A DNA stretch of 25,799 nucleotides from JAATGA01 sp047605605 (GCA_047605605.1 JASGFG010000059.1:1-25799); one strand, 5' to 3'. Counted from the first letter of the stretch, positions 7,390 to 15,325 are shown. Numbers and translations are program-made. The notes: generated by a model not told the origin, from the sequence alone.

Positions 7390-10254
7390 ATGCCGAGCCT
7401 GTCTTTCGTCTCGTGGACAACCGCGGGCGATTCCACATCGTCCCGCATCACCGACATGGTGATCGCCGACCCGGACGGTGCCGGGAAGCTGCCCGAAATG
7501 CTTTATGCGATCAACCGTTACGGCGGCCCGATCACCGCATGGAGCATCGGCGACAGCACCGTCACGATGATCGAATCCACCACCACCGGCCGCGCCGATG
7601 CCGCCGGGGCGCAGGCGGACCTCAGCGTTCTGGCGCATGGCACATCTGTGTCGCTGCTGACCGGGGGCGGGGTCGGCGGGGCGCTGCGCCGCCTGACTCT
7701 CGACAAGACCGGCATCGGCTCGGTCGCCTCTCTGGGCACGGTCGCGGCGCTGCCGGGCGATCTGGTGCATGGCGTCACGGTCGATCTGGGCGAAAAGGGG
7801 CAGTTCGTCTACGGCGGGCTTCTGAACGCGGCGGGCATCGCCGCCGTCAGCCTGACCGCCAGCGGCGATCTGGGCGAGGTGCGGGTGTTTTCCGATACGG
7901 CCACCGCCTATGCCGACCGCGTCTCGGCGGTTGCGGCGGCCGCGATGGACGGCGGACACTACCTGTTCACCGCCTGCGCACTCGGCAACGGCATCACCTC
8001 ATGGCGGATCGACGCTTCGGGCGGATTGACCGAGGTTGCGAACCTCGGCGCCGAAAGCGGGTTGTGGATCGCGCAGCCCGCAGCGATGGCCACGGTGCAG
8101 ATGGATGGCACGACCTGGCTTGTCATCGGGGCCAGCGGGTCTTCGACGCTGACCGTCGCGCGGGTCGATCCCACGGGTCGCATGACCGTGACCGATCACG
8201 TCATGGACGATCTTAATACCCGCTTTGGCACCCTCTCGGCGATGGCCACCGTCAGCCATCAGGGGCAGGTCTATGTTCTGGCGGGCGGGGCCGATGACGG
8301 GATCACGCTTTTCCGTCTGCTTCCCGACGGCAGGTTGCTGGCACTTTCGACGCTGGAAGACACCGGCGGCATGGGGCTGGAAAATGTCAGCGCCATCGTC
8401 GCCCGCTCGACCACGGGCGGGATCGAGATCTTCGTGGCCAGTGGCAGCGAGGCGGGGATAACACGGCTGTTCGTCCCCACTTCGACCGCCACGGAACTGG
8501 CCGCGGCGGCCACCGCCGCCAGCGGCACACCGGTTCTGGGCACCAATGGCGACGACATCCTGACCGGAACCGCCGCAGCCGAGCATCTGAACGGCGGCGC
8601 AGGGGACGACGTCCTGATCGACGGCGCGGGCAGCGACACGATGCACGGCGGGGACGGGGCGGATTACTTCGTTCTGTCCGCCGATGGCGAGGTCGACCGG
8701 ATTCTGGATTTCGTTCTGGGTCAGGACCGCATCGACCTGACCGCCTGGGGGATGCTGCGCGACATCTCGCAACTGGCGATGACCTCGACCGCCACCGGAT
8801 TTCGCATTGCCTTCGGGGATGAGGTGCTGATCGTCGACACCGCCGCGGGGACATCGCTTGCCCCCTCGGCGCTGACGAATGCCGATCTGATCGGACTGAC
8901 CCGGATCGCCGTTCTGCCGCCCGACCCAGAACCCGAACCGGACCCCGAACCCGTCGCGGGCACACCCGGCGCCGACAGCCTGCAAGGCACCGCCGGCAAC
9001 GACCAGATCTTCGGCCGGGCGGGAAACGACAGCATCACCGGCCTGCAAGGCGCGGATTTCCTGGCGGGCGAGGCGGGCAATGACACGATCCGGGGCGGGG
9101 CGGGCAACGATACCCTGATCGGAGAGGCGGGCGATGACCAGCTTTGGGGCGAAGCGGGTGACGATTCCCTTTCCGGCGGATCGGGGCGCGATCTGCTGGA
9201 CGGAGGCGAGGGCAACGACACGCTGTCCAGCGACAGCGGCAACAGCAGCCTTTACGGCGGCGCGGGCAATGATTTCCTCCAGGGCGGAACTGGCGCGGAC
9301 AACCTGGAGGGCGGCGATGGCGACGACCTGATCTGGGGGGGGGCCCGCAGCGACAGCATCTATGGTGGCGCAGGCAATGACATCGCCACCGGCGGCACCG
9401 GAAATGACCTGATCGACGGCGGCGATGGCGACGACACCCTGGCCGGAGAGGCGGGAAACGACACCCTGTATGGCGGGGCGGGAAACGATACGCTGTCGGA
9501 CACCACCGGCACCAACAGCCTGTACGGCGGCGAAGGCAATGACATCCTGTCAGGCGGGCCGGGGTCGGACCGGCTGGACGGTGGCACCGGCGCCGACACG
9601 ATGGCGGGCGGCAAGGGCAACGATACCTATGTGGTGGACGACCGCGGCGATGTAATCCAAGGCGAGGTCAACACCGCGCTCAGCGGCATCGACACGGTCG
9701 AAAGCTGGATCGACCATACCCTGAAGACCAATCTGGAAATCCTGCGCCTGCAGGGAACCGCCAACATTGCCGGAACCGGAAATGCCGCGGCGAATACGCT
9801 GGCCGGAAACGGCGGTCGCAACCTGCTGGACGGACAGGCGGGGGACGACACCCTGTTGGGCGGCGCCGGCGCCGATACGCTGATCGGCGGCGCCGGCGCG
9901 GATCGTCTGGCGGGCGAAGCGGGGCGGGATACCTTCACCTTCCGCTCGATCACCGACTCCGGCACGGCGCAGGCAACCCGCGACATGATCATCGACTTCA
10001 CCCATGGTCAGGACCACATCGATCTCAGCGCGATAGATGCGAATCCCTATCTGGAGGGCGACCAGTCCTTCGATTTCATCGGCACCGACTATTTCGACGG
10101 TCTTGGCCAGGCCTCGGCGGGGCAGGTCCGCTATTACAACCGGGGTGCCGACTGGAACATCGTCGAAATCGACCTGAACGGCGACGGAAAGGCCGACATG
10201 CAGATCCACATCGCCCCGACCAGCTATATGGAGCTTTCGGATTTCCTGCTGTGA
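7390..10254 (+). CDS. Large RTX calcium-binding protein with propeller-like N-terminal region, type I secreted
   Basis: This 954-residue protein has no Sec signal. Residues 1-370 consist of recurring beta motifs about 40-50 residues apart (ITAWSIGDSTVTMIES, GITSWRIDASGGLTEV, GITLFRLLPDGRLLAL, GGIEIFVASGSEAGITRLFV), like a beta-propeller; I do not recognise the family. Residues 383-505 form a first RTX plus M10-C-like block. A PDPEPEPDPEP linker lies at 511-521, then a long run of GGxGxDxLx nonapeptides at 522-745. A TYVVD/DVIQGE/TNLEILRLQGT module like that of the neighbour follows at about 740-830, and the M10-type C-terminal domain ends in SDFLL. The ATG at 7390 has only a weak GTGGGGG upstream, so the start is less certain; an ATG at 7456 is an alternative. 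An ABC exporter is expected elsewhere. A run of nine G lies at 9335-9343. Confidence 0.88.
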   Translation: MPSLSFVSWTTAGDSTSSRITDMVIADPDGAGKLPEMLYAINRYGGPITAWSIGDSTVTMIESTTTGRADAAGAQADLSVLAHGTSVSLLTGGGVGGALRRLTLDKTGIGSVASLGTVAALPGDLVHGVTVDLGEKGQFVYGGLLNAAGIAAVSLTASGDLGEVRVFSDTATAYADRVSAVAAAAMDGGHYLFTACALGNGITSWRIDASGGLTEVANLGAESGLWIAQPAAMATVQMDGTTWLVIGASGSSTLTVARVDPTGRMTVTDHVMDDLNTRFGTLSAMATVSHQGQVYVLAGGADDGITLFRLLPDGRLLALSTLEDTGGMGLENVSAIVARSTTGGIEIFVASGSEAGITRLFVPTSTATELAAAATAASGTPVLGTNGDDILTGTAAAEHLNGGAGDDVLIDGAGSDTMHGGDGADYFVLSADGEVDRILDFVLGQDRIDLTAWGMLRDISQLAMTSTATGFRIAFGDEVLIVDTAAGTSLAPSALTNADLIGLTRIAVLPPDPEPEPDPEPVAGTPGADSLQGTAGNDQIFGRAGNDSITGLQGADFLAGEAGNDTIRGGAGNDTLIGEAGDDQLWGEAGDDSLSGGSGRDLLDGGEGNDTLSSDSGNSSLYGGAGNDFLQGGTGADNLEGGDGDDLIWGGARSDSIYGGAGNDIATGGTGNDLIDGGDGDDTLAGEAGNDTLYGGAGNDTLSDTTGTNSLYGGEGNDILSGGPGSDRLDGGTGADTMAGGKGNDTYVVDDRGDVIQGEVNTALSGIDTVESWIDHTLKTNLEILRLQGTANIAGTGNAAANTLAGNGGRNLLDGQAGDDTLLGGAGADTLIGGAGADRLAGEAGRDTFTFRSITDSGTAQATRDMIIDFTHGQDHIDLSAIDANPYLEGDQSFDFIGTDYFDGLGQASAGQVRYYNRGADWNIVEIDLNGDGKADMQIHIAPTSYMELSDFLL
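8953..9624 (+). repeat. RTX nonapeptide array
   Basis: Residues 522-745 of the RTX protein are about two dozen tandem nonapeptides of the type GGxGxDxLx, with variants such as GEAGNDTIR, GGDGDDTLA and GGTGADTMA. These form calcium-loaded parallel beta-rolls after export. Two interruptions (SSDSGNSSLYGG and SDTTGTNSLYGG) resemble each other and sit about 90 residues apart, suggesting a longer duplicated unit. Confidence 0.85.
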
Positions 10255-10258
10255 CAGG

Positions 10259-10675
10259 CTATCGCGACGGAATCGAATATGTCATTCCGGCCCGCGCCAC
10301 CGGCTCTGCCGTGCCCTCGGAAAAGATCATCACGTCGCCCACGGCCAGAACGCGTCCCAGCTTCAGCAGACGGGCCTCGGCCCGAAGGTCGCGCCCCGCA
10401 TCGGGCTTGCGCATGAAATCGATCGAGGCATTCGTCGTCACCGCCAGCGCGACAGGCCCGATCCGCGACAGGATCGCCAGATAAAAGGCCACATCGGCCA
10501 GGCCGAACATGGCAGGGCCGGACACCGTGCCGCCGGGACGAAGGTGCCGCCCGCTTGCCTTCAGCCGCAGGACCACCCCTGCCTCCCCGGCGGCGTCCAC
10601 CTCGAATTCGTCCGCCACCTGCGGGAAATCGCTTTGCAGGAAAGCGGCCAGCGCCGCACGGTCCATCTTGAGCAT
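10259..10675 (-). CDS. PaaI-family hotdog-fold thioesterase
   Basis: The 138-residue protein has the PaaI/YbgC-like hotdog pattern. It contains GEAGVVLRLKASGRHLRPGG, then the helix region GTVSGPAMFGLADVAFYLAI with the Asp used by this subgroup, then ALAVTTNASIDFMRKP and a final strand GRVLAVGDVMIFSE. Such enzymes hydrolyse acyl-CoA thioesters, often aromatic or stray intermediates, in the cytoplasm. The ATG at 10675 has GGGGAGG 7 nt upstream; an ATG three codons later is less well placed. The gene converges on the RTX gene with only 4 nt between stop codons and no terminator. It is divergent from the unrecognised gene at 10853. The substrate is unknown. Confidence 0.88.
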   Translation of the reverse strand: MLKMDRAALAAFLQSDFPQVADEFEVDAAGEAGVVLRLKASGRHLRPGGTVSGPAMFGLADVAFYLAILSRIGPVALAVTTNASIDFMRKPDAGRDLRAEARLLKLGRVLAVGDVMIFSEGTAEPVARAGMTYSIPSR

Positions 10676-10746
10676 CGTCTTGCCTCCCCCTTGCGCGGCA
10701 CCATTCCGGCAAAGCGCGGCCAGATCAACCGGCCGCCGGGAAAATC

Positions 10747-10775
10747 TTGCCAGACCCCCTGCCGCGACCTAGGAT
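10747..10775 (+). promoter_or_regulatory. Putative sigma-70-type promoter of the gene at 10853
   Basis: TTGCCA (10747-10752), a 17-nt spacer and TAGGAT (10770-10775) match the housekeeping consensus well for such GC-rich DNA. The expected start near 10782 gives a leader of about 70 nt before the ATG at 10853. Confidence 0.45.
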
Positions 10776-10852
10776 TGCGGCGTTTTCACTCAGGTTTTCA
10801 GACCCGCCTTCGGCGCCTCGTGCAAGAAGGCATTGCAGGAAGGAATTTGAAC

Positions 10853-11311
10853 ATGGCGACCCAAGCCGAGGTCGATCGCCTGATCGGCGCCTGGATCCAC
10901 TATCGCCTGAAAGACAAGGAGCCGGAGCGGTATGATCGCCTGCGCCAGGACCTTTATGCCGCGCGCAACGGCGAGGGCTGGCGTTATCCCGCCGAACTGA
11001 TCAGTTCCGACACCGAGACCATGGCCGCGGTCGAACATTACTTCCTGTGCCGCGCCTGGGTCGGGACCGGCAAATACAGCGCCGCGCAGATGCGGGCGAT
11101 GAATGCGGCCTATGGCGCCGGCAAGGAAAAGGGGCTGATCCCGCGCCACAATCCCGACAAGCCGGTCAGCCCGCCCTCGCAGCTTCAACGCGATTACGAG
11201 GAAAAGGGCGTGGTCGAAGGGGAACGCGACGCCTCGCTGGCCGCAAGTCGCGGCAAGGGCAAGGACGCGCCGACGATCGCGATGCCGCCGCTCTACTACA
11301 TGCCGCGCTAG
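10853..11311 (+). CDS. Conserved-looking hypothetical protein, 152 residues
   Basis: I do not recognise this protein. It opens with a charged helical segment (AEVDRLIGAWIHYRLKDKEPERYDRLRQDL), continues with AVEHYFLCRAWVGTGKYSAAQMRAMNAAYGAGKEKGLIPRH split by short loops, and ends in a Lys/Arg/Gly-rich stretch and MPPLYYMPR. There is no signal peptide and no membrane segment, so it is probably cytoplasmic. Codon use matches the neighbours. AGGAAGGAA precedes the ATG and a plausible promoter lies upstream, so it is very likely a real gene. It is a single-gene unit, divergent from the thioesterase and convergent with carboxypeptidase M32, with an intergenic hairpin element after it. Genomic context gives no functional clue. 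Confidence 0.8.
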   Translation: MATQAEVDRLIGAWIHYRLKDKEPERYDRLRQDLYAARNGEGWRYPAELISSDTETMAAVEHYFLCRAWVGTGKYSAAQMRAMNAAYGAGKEKGLIPRHNPDKPVSPPSQLQRDYEEKGVVEGERDASLAASRGKGKDAPTIAMPPLYYMPR

Positions 11312-11335
11312 GCGGCATTCGGGCAAGGCGCGCGT

Positions 11336-11388
11336 CCTTCCTCTTGCCCAGAAATATCCCACGGGGGGGCGGGGGTGTGGCCCCCGCC
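11336..11388 (+). repeat. Intergenic hairpin element, copy A
   Basis: It begins CTTCCTCTTGCCCAGAAATA, then CCC and a run of G, then a hairpin GGCGGGGG (11368-11375), loop TGTGG, CCCCCGCC (11381-11388). It is a diverged member of the family also found at 15968 and 18614. It lies between the convergent genes ending at 11311 and 11415 and is the only candidate terminator there, but has no T tract. Confidence 0.65.
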
Positions 11389-11414
11389 GCGCCAGAAAGG
11401 CGCCGGCGTCGCCT

Positions 11415-12908
11415 TCAGCCCAGCCTGTAGATGCCGCGGAACTTTGCCTCCAGATAGTCGAGCAGCGGGCCTTCGTCCGGCTCGAACCCGCAGGCGGCGG
11501 CGATGGTTTCGCGCGGGGCCCGCAGCCCGCCATGGCGTTGCAGGTTCTCGCGCAGCCAGTCCGTCGCGGGCGCGGGGTCGCCCTCGGCCAAGGCCGCGTC
11601 AAGGTCCGGCACCGCCGCGCGCAGGGCCTTGTGCAGGCAACCGGCATAGACATTGCCCAAGGTGTAGGTCGGGAAATAGCCGAACAGGCCGACCGACCAG
11701 TGAACATCCTGCAACATCCCGTGCGAGGGGCGGTCCACCACCACGCCGAAATCCGCCTTGAAGCGGTCGTTCCACGCCGCCTCCAGATCCTTCACCCCCA
11801 GATCGCCGCGGATCAGCGCCCGCTCCAGATCGAAGCGCATCATGATGTGCAGGTTGTAATGCACCTCATCCGCCTCGGTGCGGACGAAACCGGGTTGCAC
11901 GCGGTTCACCGTGCCAAAGAACTCGTCCGCCGAATTGATCCCGAATTCGCCGAACCTGTCGCGCATTTCGCCGAACAGCCAGCCGGTGAAGGCACGGCTG
12001 CGGCCCAGCTGGTTTTCATAGATCCGGCTCTGGCTTTCGTGGACGCCCATGGACACGCCCGCCCCCACCGGCGTCAGGCGATAGTCGGGGTCGATGGCCA
12101 GTTCATAGCAGGCATGGCCGACCTCGTGGATGGTCGAGTAAAGGCAGTTGAACGGATCGGCCTCGGCAATGCGGGTGGTGATGCGCACATCGTCGCCCGA
12201 CCCGGATGAAAACGGATGCACGGCAATGTCCAGCCGTCCCCGCGCCCAGTCGTAACCAAACGCGGCCGCCAGCTTGCGCGACAGGCGCATCTGCGCCTCG
12301 GCCCCGAAGGCGCCGGAAATCGGCGCGGGCTGATGCGGGGCGGCCAGAACCGCCTCGCGCAGCGCCACCAGACGCGGGCGCATCCGGGCAAACATCGCGC
12401 CGATGCTGTCGGCGCTCGCCCCCGGTTCGTAATCGTCGATCAGCGCATCATAAAGGTCGCGCCCGCCGGCAATCGCCGCCGCCTCTTGCCGGCGCAGGTC
12501 GACCACCTGCGACAGTACCGGCAGAAAGGCGGGCACGTCGTCCTTCGCCCGCGCCTCGGCCCAGATGCCCTGCGCCATCGAGGTGACGCGCGCGATCTCT
12601 TGCGCCAGATCGGCGGGCACCTTCGTCGCCCGGTCATAGCTGCGCCGGATCAGACGCAGCTGTGCCGCGGCCTCGGCATCGCTGGCCGCGGTCTCGGCCG
12701 CCGCCAGCCAGTCGCCGACGCGCGGGTCGGTGCGGCGGGCGTGCAGCACGCCCTCCATCGCCGCCATCTCCTCGGACCGCTGTTCGGCGGCACCCCGCGG
12801 CATCATGGTTTCCTGGTCCCAGCCCAGCCGGCCCGAAACCTGTGCCAAGGCCTCGGTCTGGCGCTGAAAGGTCATGAGATCGTCATATGCGGTCGCCGGA
12901 TTGGTCAT
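11415..12908 (-). CDS. Carboxypeptidase M32 (Taq-type metallocarboxypeptidase)
   Basis: The 497-residue protein shows all M32 landmarks: HPFSSG at 231, the zinc site HEVGH at 261-265, the downstream HESQSRIYEN at 290-299 carrying the third ligand region, and HIMMRFDLERAL and GYFPTYTLGNVYAG near the end. The length is typical (about 500). The enzyme removes C-terminal residues from peptides in the cytoplasm. The start at 12908 forms an ATGA overlap with the ctaA stop, so the two are translationally coupled; the ribosome site is only a weak AAAGGG. A link between heme A synthesis and peptide turnover is not obvious, so the pairing is probably only transcriptional. Family assignment is firm. Confidence 0.96.
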   Translation of the reverse strand: MTNPATAYDDLMTFQRQTEALAQVSGRLGWDQETMMPRGAAEQRSEEMAAMEGVLHARRTDPRVGDWLAAAETAASDAEAAAQLRLIRRSYDRATKVPADLAQEIARVTSMAQGIWAEARAKDDVPAFLPVLSQVVDLRRQEAAAIAGGRDLYDALIDDYEPGASADSIGAMFARMRPRLVALREAVLAAPHQPAPISGAFGAEAQMRLSRKLAAAFGYDWARGRLDIAVHPFSSGSGDDVRITTRIAEADPFNCLYSTIHEVGHACYELAIDPDYRLTPVGAGVSMGVHESQSRIYENQLGRSRAFTGWLFGEMRDRFGEFGINSADEFFGTVNRVQPGFVRTEADEVHYNLHIMMRFDLERALIRGDLGVKDLEAAWNDRFKADFGVVVDRPSHGMLQDVHWSVGLFGYFPTYTLGNVYAGCLHKALRAAVPDLDAALAEGDPAPATDWLRENLQRHGGLRAPRETIAAACGFEPDEGPLLDYLEAKFRGIYRLG

Positions 12909-14071
12909 TGCGTGCCCTTTCTGATCGAACCCGCCACCGGGTAAAGCGACAGATGCCGCGCCCGAAGGATCAGCACCCACAGGATCACCGCGCCGATCTG
13001 GTGGGTGATCGCCACATGCAGATGCGCCGCCGTCAATGCGGTGAATATGCCCAGCCCCATCTGCGCCACCAGCATCGCCATCACGGCGTTGAAGGCCGCC
13101 CGCGTCGCCCGATGCGCCGACCGCCGCCCGCGCAGCCAGACCACCACGCCAAAGACGAACAGCAGATAGCCCGACATGCGGTGGATGAACTGCACCAGAC
13201 CGGGGTTTTCAAAGAATGCCCGCCAGACCGGCGCACTGCCACCCTGCCCGTCCGGCACATAAAAGGCATCGGCCGGAAAGAACTGCCCGTTCATCATCGG
13301 CCAGGTCGGAAACCCGCGCCCCGCGTCGATCCCCGCGACCAGCGCCCCCAGCAGGATCTGCAGCATCGCGAAATGCATCAGGCCGGTGGACATCGAAAAC
13401 AGCTTTCTCTCCTGCACCCGTCGCGCCTGCAGCAGATCGGCCTCGCTTCGCCCCAGCAGCATCGCATACCAGGCGATCAGCCCCAGGATGGCGAAGGCGA
13501 TCCCCAGATGGATCGCCAGCCGATAGGACGCGACCGAGGTCATGTCGCCCACCAGCCCCGAGGACACCATCCACCAGCCGACCGCCCCCTGCAGGCCGCC
13601 AAGAACGCCGACCCCCAGCAACCGCCCGGTCCAGCCCGGCGGAATCCGCTTCGTCGCCCAGAAGAACAGGAAGCCCGCCGCCCAGACCAGCCCCACCATG
13701 CGCCCCAGCAGGCGATGCGCCCATTCCCACCAGAAGATCTGCTTGAACTGGTCCAGCGTCATGCCGTGGTTCATCAGCCGATACTGGGGACTGTCCTGAT
13801 ACTTCGCGAATTCGGCGGCCCAGGCGACATCGCCCATCGGCGGGATGGCGCCCGTCACCGGCTTCCATTCGGTGATCGACAGGCCGGAATCGGTCAGCCG
13901 GGTCAGACCGCCGACCACGATCATCGCCGCCACCATCAGGAACAGCGCGATCAGCCACAGCCGGATCGCCCCCCGCGCGCCCTTTGGCCGAGTGTCGATC
14001 AGGCCCCCGGCCGCCACGGGTTTTACCCCCCCGGTCCCGACTTCCTCGAAGATGCTGCGCTTGGTCGCCAT
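12905..14071 (-). CDS. ctaA: Heme A synthase (COX15/CtaA)
   Basis: The 388-residue integral membrane protein converts heme O to heme A for cytochrome c oxidase. After a short cytoplasmic tail, the first membrane segment (LWLIALFLMVAAMIVVGG) runs into the family signature TRLTDSGLSITEWKPVTG. EWAHRLLGRMVG and FIHRMSGYLLFVFG carry paired heme-ligand histidines, as do LMHFAMLQ and ITHQIGAV. About eight membrane segments can be counted, as expected for the long alphaproteobacterial/mitochondrial COX15 type, which lacks the cysteine pair of Bacillus CtaA. AGGGAGAGG precedes the ATG at 14071. It is followed directly by carboxypeptidase M32 with a 4-nt overlap. No other cytochrome oxidase gene is in the window. 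Confidence 0.97.
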   Translation of the reverse strand: MATKRSIFEEVGTGGVKPVAAGGLIDTRPKGARGAIRLWLIALFLMVAAMIVVGGLTRLTDSGLSITEWKPVTGAIPPMGDVAWAAEFAKYQDSPQYRLMNHGMTLDQFKQIFWWEWAHRLLGRMVGLVWAAGFLFFWATKRIPPGWTGRLLGVGVLGGLQGAVGWWMVSSGLVGDMTSVASYRLAIHLGIAFAILGLIAWYAMLLGRSEADLLQARRVQERKLFSMSTGLMHFAMLQILLGALVAGIDAGRGFPTWPMMNGQFFPADAFYVPDGQGGSAPVWRAFFENPGLVQFIHRMSGYLLFVFGVVVWLRGRRSAHRATRAAFNAVMAMLVAQMGLGIFTALTAAHLHVAITHQIGAVILWVLILRARHLSLYPVAGSIRKGTQ

Positions 14072-14110
14072 TCCGGCCTCTCCCTTGCCTTGACGGGCAG
14101 GTTATGCCCG

Positions 14111-14137
14111 GCCCCCCGCGCCCACAAGGGCGGGGGC
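14111..14137 (-). terminator. GC-rich imperfect hairpin after trmJ
   Basis: The segment GCCCCCCGCGCCC / ACAA / GGGCGGGGGC folds into a strong stem with a bulge. It sits just after the trmJ stop (14139) and before the ctaA start (14071). It has no T tail, so it may be a weak or factor-assisted terminator, or only a stabilising 3' structure. Confidence 0.4.
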
Positions 14138-14138
14138 G

Positions 14139-14882
14139 TCAGTCCTTTTGTCGCGCCAGTTTCCAGGCGATCTGCCGCAGCATCCCGTGGAACGTCTGCA
14201 CCTCGGCCCGCGTCAGGTTCAGCCGCGCCCACATGTTGCGCAGGTTCTGTTTCATCGTCGGCACCTTTTCGGGCGGGAAAAAGAACCCCGCATCCGTCAG
14301 CCGGTCCTCGAAATGCCCGGCCAGCTTGTCGACCTCGATCCGCGTGGCCATGTCACCGCCCGCCAGGTTCATCACCTGCGGATCGACCGCCACAGTCTGC
14401 CGCCGCCACTCATACCCCACCAGCAACACGCATTGCGCCAGGTTCAGCGAAGGGAAGGCCGGGTTCACCGGCACCGTCACGATGGCATTGGCGGGCACGA
14501 CATCCTCATTCTCCAGCCCCGCGCGTTCCGGCCCGAACAGCACGCCGATGCGCTTGCCCTGCGCCGCCATCTCGCGCGCCATTTCCATGGCGCGCTCGGG
14601 CGTCACCACGGGCTTGACCAGTTCCCGCCCCCGCGCCGTGGTGGCGAACACATAGTCGCAATCGCCAATCGCCGCCGGCACATCGGCGAACAGCCCCGCA
14701 TGATCCAGCACCCGCCCCGCACCCGAGGCCATGGCCACCGCCTTGGGGTTGGGCCAGCCGTCGCGCGGATCGACGATCCGCATCCGCTCCAGCCCGAAGT
14801 TCAGCATCGCCCGCGCGGCGGCGCCGATATTCTCGCCCATCTGCGGGCGGACCAGGATGAAGACAGGCGGGATCATGCGCAT
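14139..14882 (-). CDS. trmJ: TrmJ-type tRNA (cytidine/uridine-2'-O-)methyltransferase, SPOUT family
   Basis: The 247-residue protein is a TrmH-family SPOUT methyltransferase of the TrmJ/LasT type. Its opening FILVRPQMGENIGAAARAM carries the conserved Asn and Arg of motif 1. IGVLFGPERAGLENEDV is motif 2, and VPVNPAFPSLNLAQCVLLVGYEW is motif 3, which forms the AdoMet knot. TrmJ methylates the 2'-OH of residue 32 in several tRNAs. The C-terminal helical part (MATRIEVDKLAGHFEDRL) is the usual TrmJ extension. Two starts are possible, 14882 (MRMIPP) and 14876 (MIPP); neither has a good Shine-Dalgarno. The frame is open further, but that is antisense to the divergent TfoX gene. Family assignment is firm; target residue is inferred from the family. 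Confidence 0.92.
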   Translation of the reverse strand: MRMIPPVFILVRPQMGENIGAAARAMLNFGLERMRIVDPRDGWPNPKAVAMASGAGRVLDHAGLFADVPAAIGDCDYVFATTARGRELVKPVVTPERAMEMAREMAAQGKRIGVLFGPERAGLENEDVVPANAIVTVPVNPAFPSLNLAQCVLLVGYEWRRQTVAVDPQVMNLAGGDMATRIEVDKLAGHFEDRLTDAGFFFPPEKVPTMKQNLRNMWARLNLTRAEVQTFHGMLRQIAWKLARQKD

Positions 14883-14945
14883 TCCGGTGCAGGGTTTCGC
14901 CGCGCGTGATACCCTGACCGCGCGCATGCCACAACCGGAACAGCC

Positions 14946-15272
14946 ATGCCCTGGAACGCCTCTCACGCCGCCGCGATGCGCGCCGCCCTTGGGGCGGAAC
15001 CTTTCACGGAAAAGCGGATGTTCGGCGGCCTTTGCCTGATGGCCTGCGGCCACATGGTCGCCGGGCTGCACAAGGGCGGCAGCTTCTTTCGCGTCGGACC
15101 CGAGGCGATGGCCACCGCACTGGCCCTGCCCGGCACCCATCCGGCGATCATGGGCCAGCGGGCGATGCGCGGCTATGTCGAGACGCCGGGCGCGGCGGCC
15201 GACGACGACGCCCTGCGCGACCGGCTGATGGCCATGGCGCTGGCCTTCGTGAAAACCCTGCCGCCAAAGTAG
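14946..15272 (+). CDS. TfoX/Sxy N-terminal-domain protein
   Basis: The 108-residue protein matches the TfoX N-terminal domain. It contains EKRMFGGLCLMACGHMVAGL, then GGSFFRVGPEAM, a central MRGYVETPGAA and a C-terminal helix LMAMALAFVKTLPPK. In gamma-proteobacteria TfoX/Sxy regulates competence genes, but stand-alone N-terminal domains like this are widespread and have no established role. No DNA-binding motif is visible. The ATG at 14946 has only a weak CGGAA before it. Divergent from trmJ (63-bp gap) and followed after 53 nt by the ThiE-like gene, perhaps in one transcript. Confidence 0.85.
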   Translation: MPWNASHAAAMRAALGAEPFTEKRMFGGLCLMACGHMVAGLHKGGSFFRVGPEAMATALALPGTHPAIMGQRAMRGYVETPGAAADDDALRDRLMAMALAFVKTLPPK

Positions 15273-15325
15273 CCAAGCCGCGAAACTTGCGCTAAGCCAT
15301 CGCCCAGCCCGTAAGGAACCGACCG

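Noticed and set aside
7057..9048. Minus-strand open frames opposite the RTX gene
   Set aside because: They mirror the Gly/Asp repeats of the plus-strand gene and carry no motif or ribosome site.
8953..9624. Possible CRISPR-like array from regular short repeats
   Set aside because: The repeats are in-frame nonapeptide codons of an RTX protein, with varied third positions and no spacer structure.
12887..14617. 576-codon plus-strand open frame
   Set aside because: Antisense to ctaA and trmJ, both firmly identified; very Pro/Arg/His-rich.
14883..15140. Longer TrmJ start
   Set aside because: The open frame continues, but it is antisense to the TfoX-N gene, and homologues begin just before FILVRPQ.
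15273..15325. TPP riboswitch before the ThiE-like gene
   Set aside because: The gap is only 53 nt and lacks the conserved CUGAGA and ACCUGA-type elements of the thi box.
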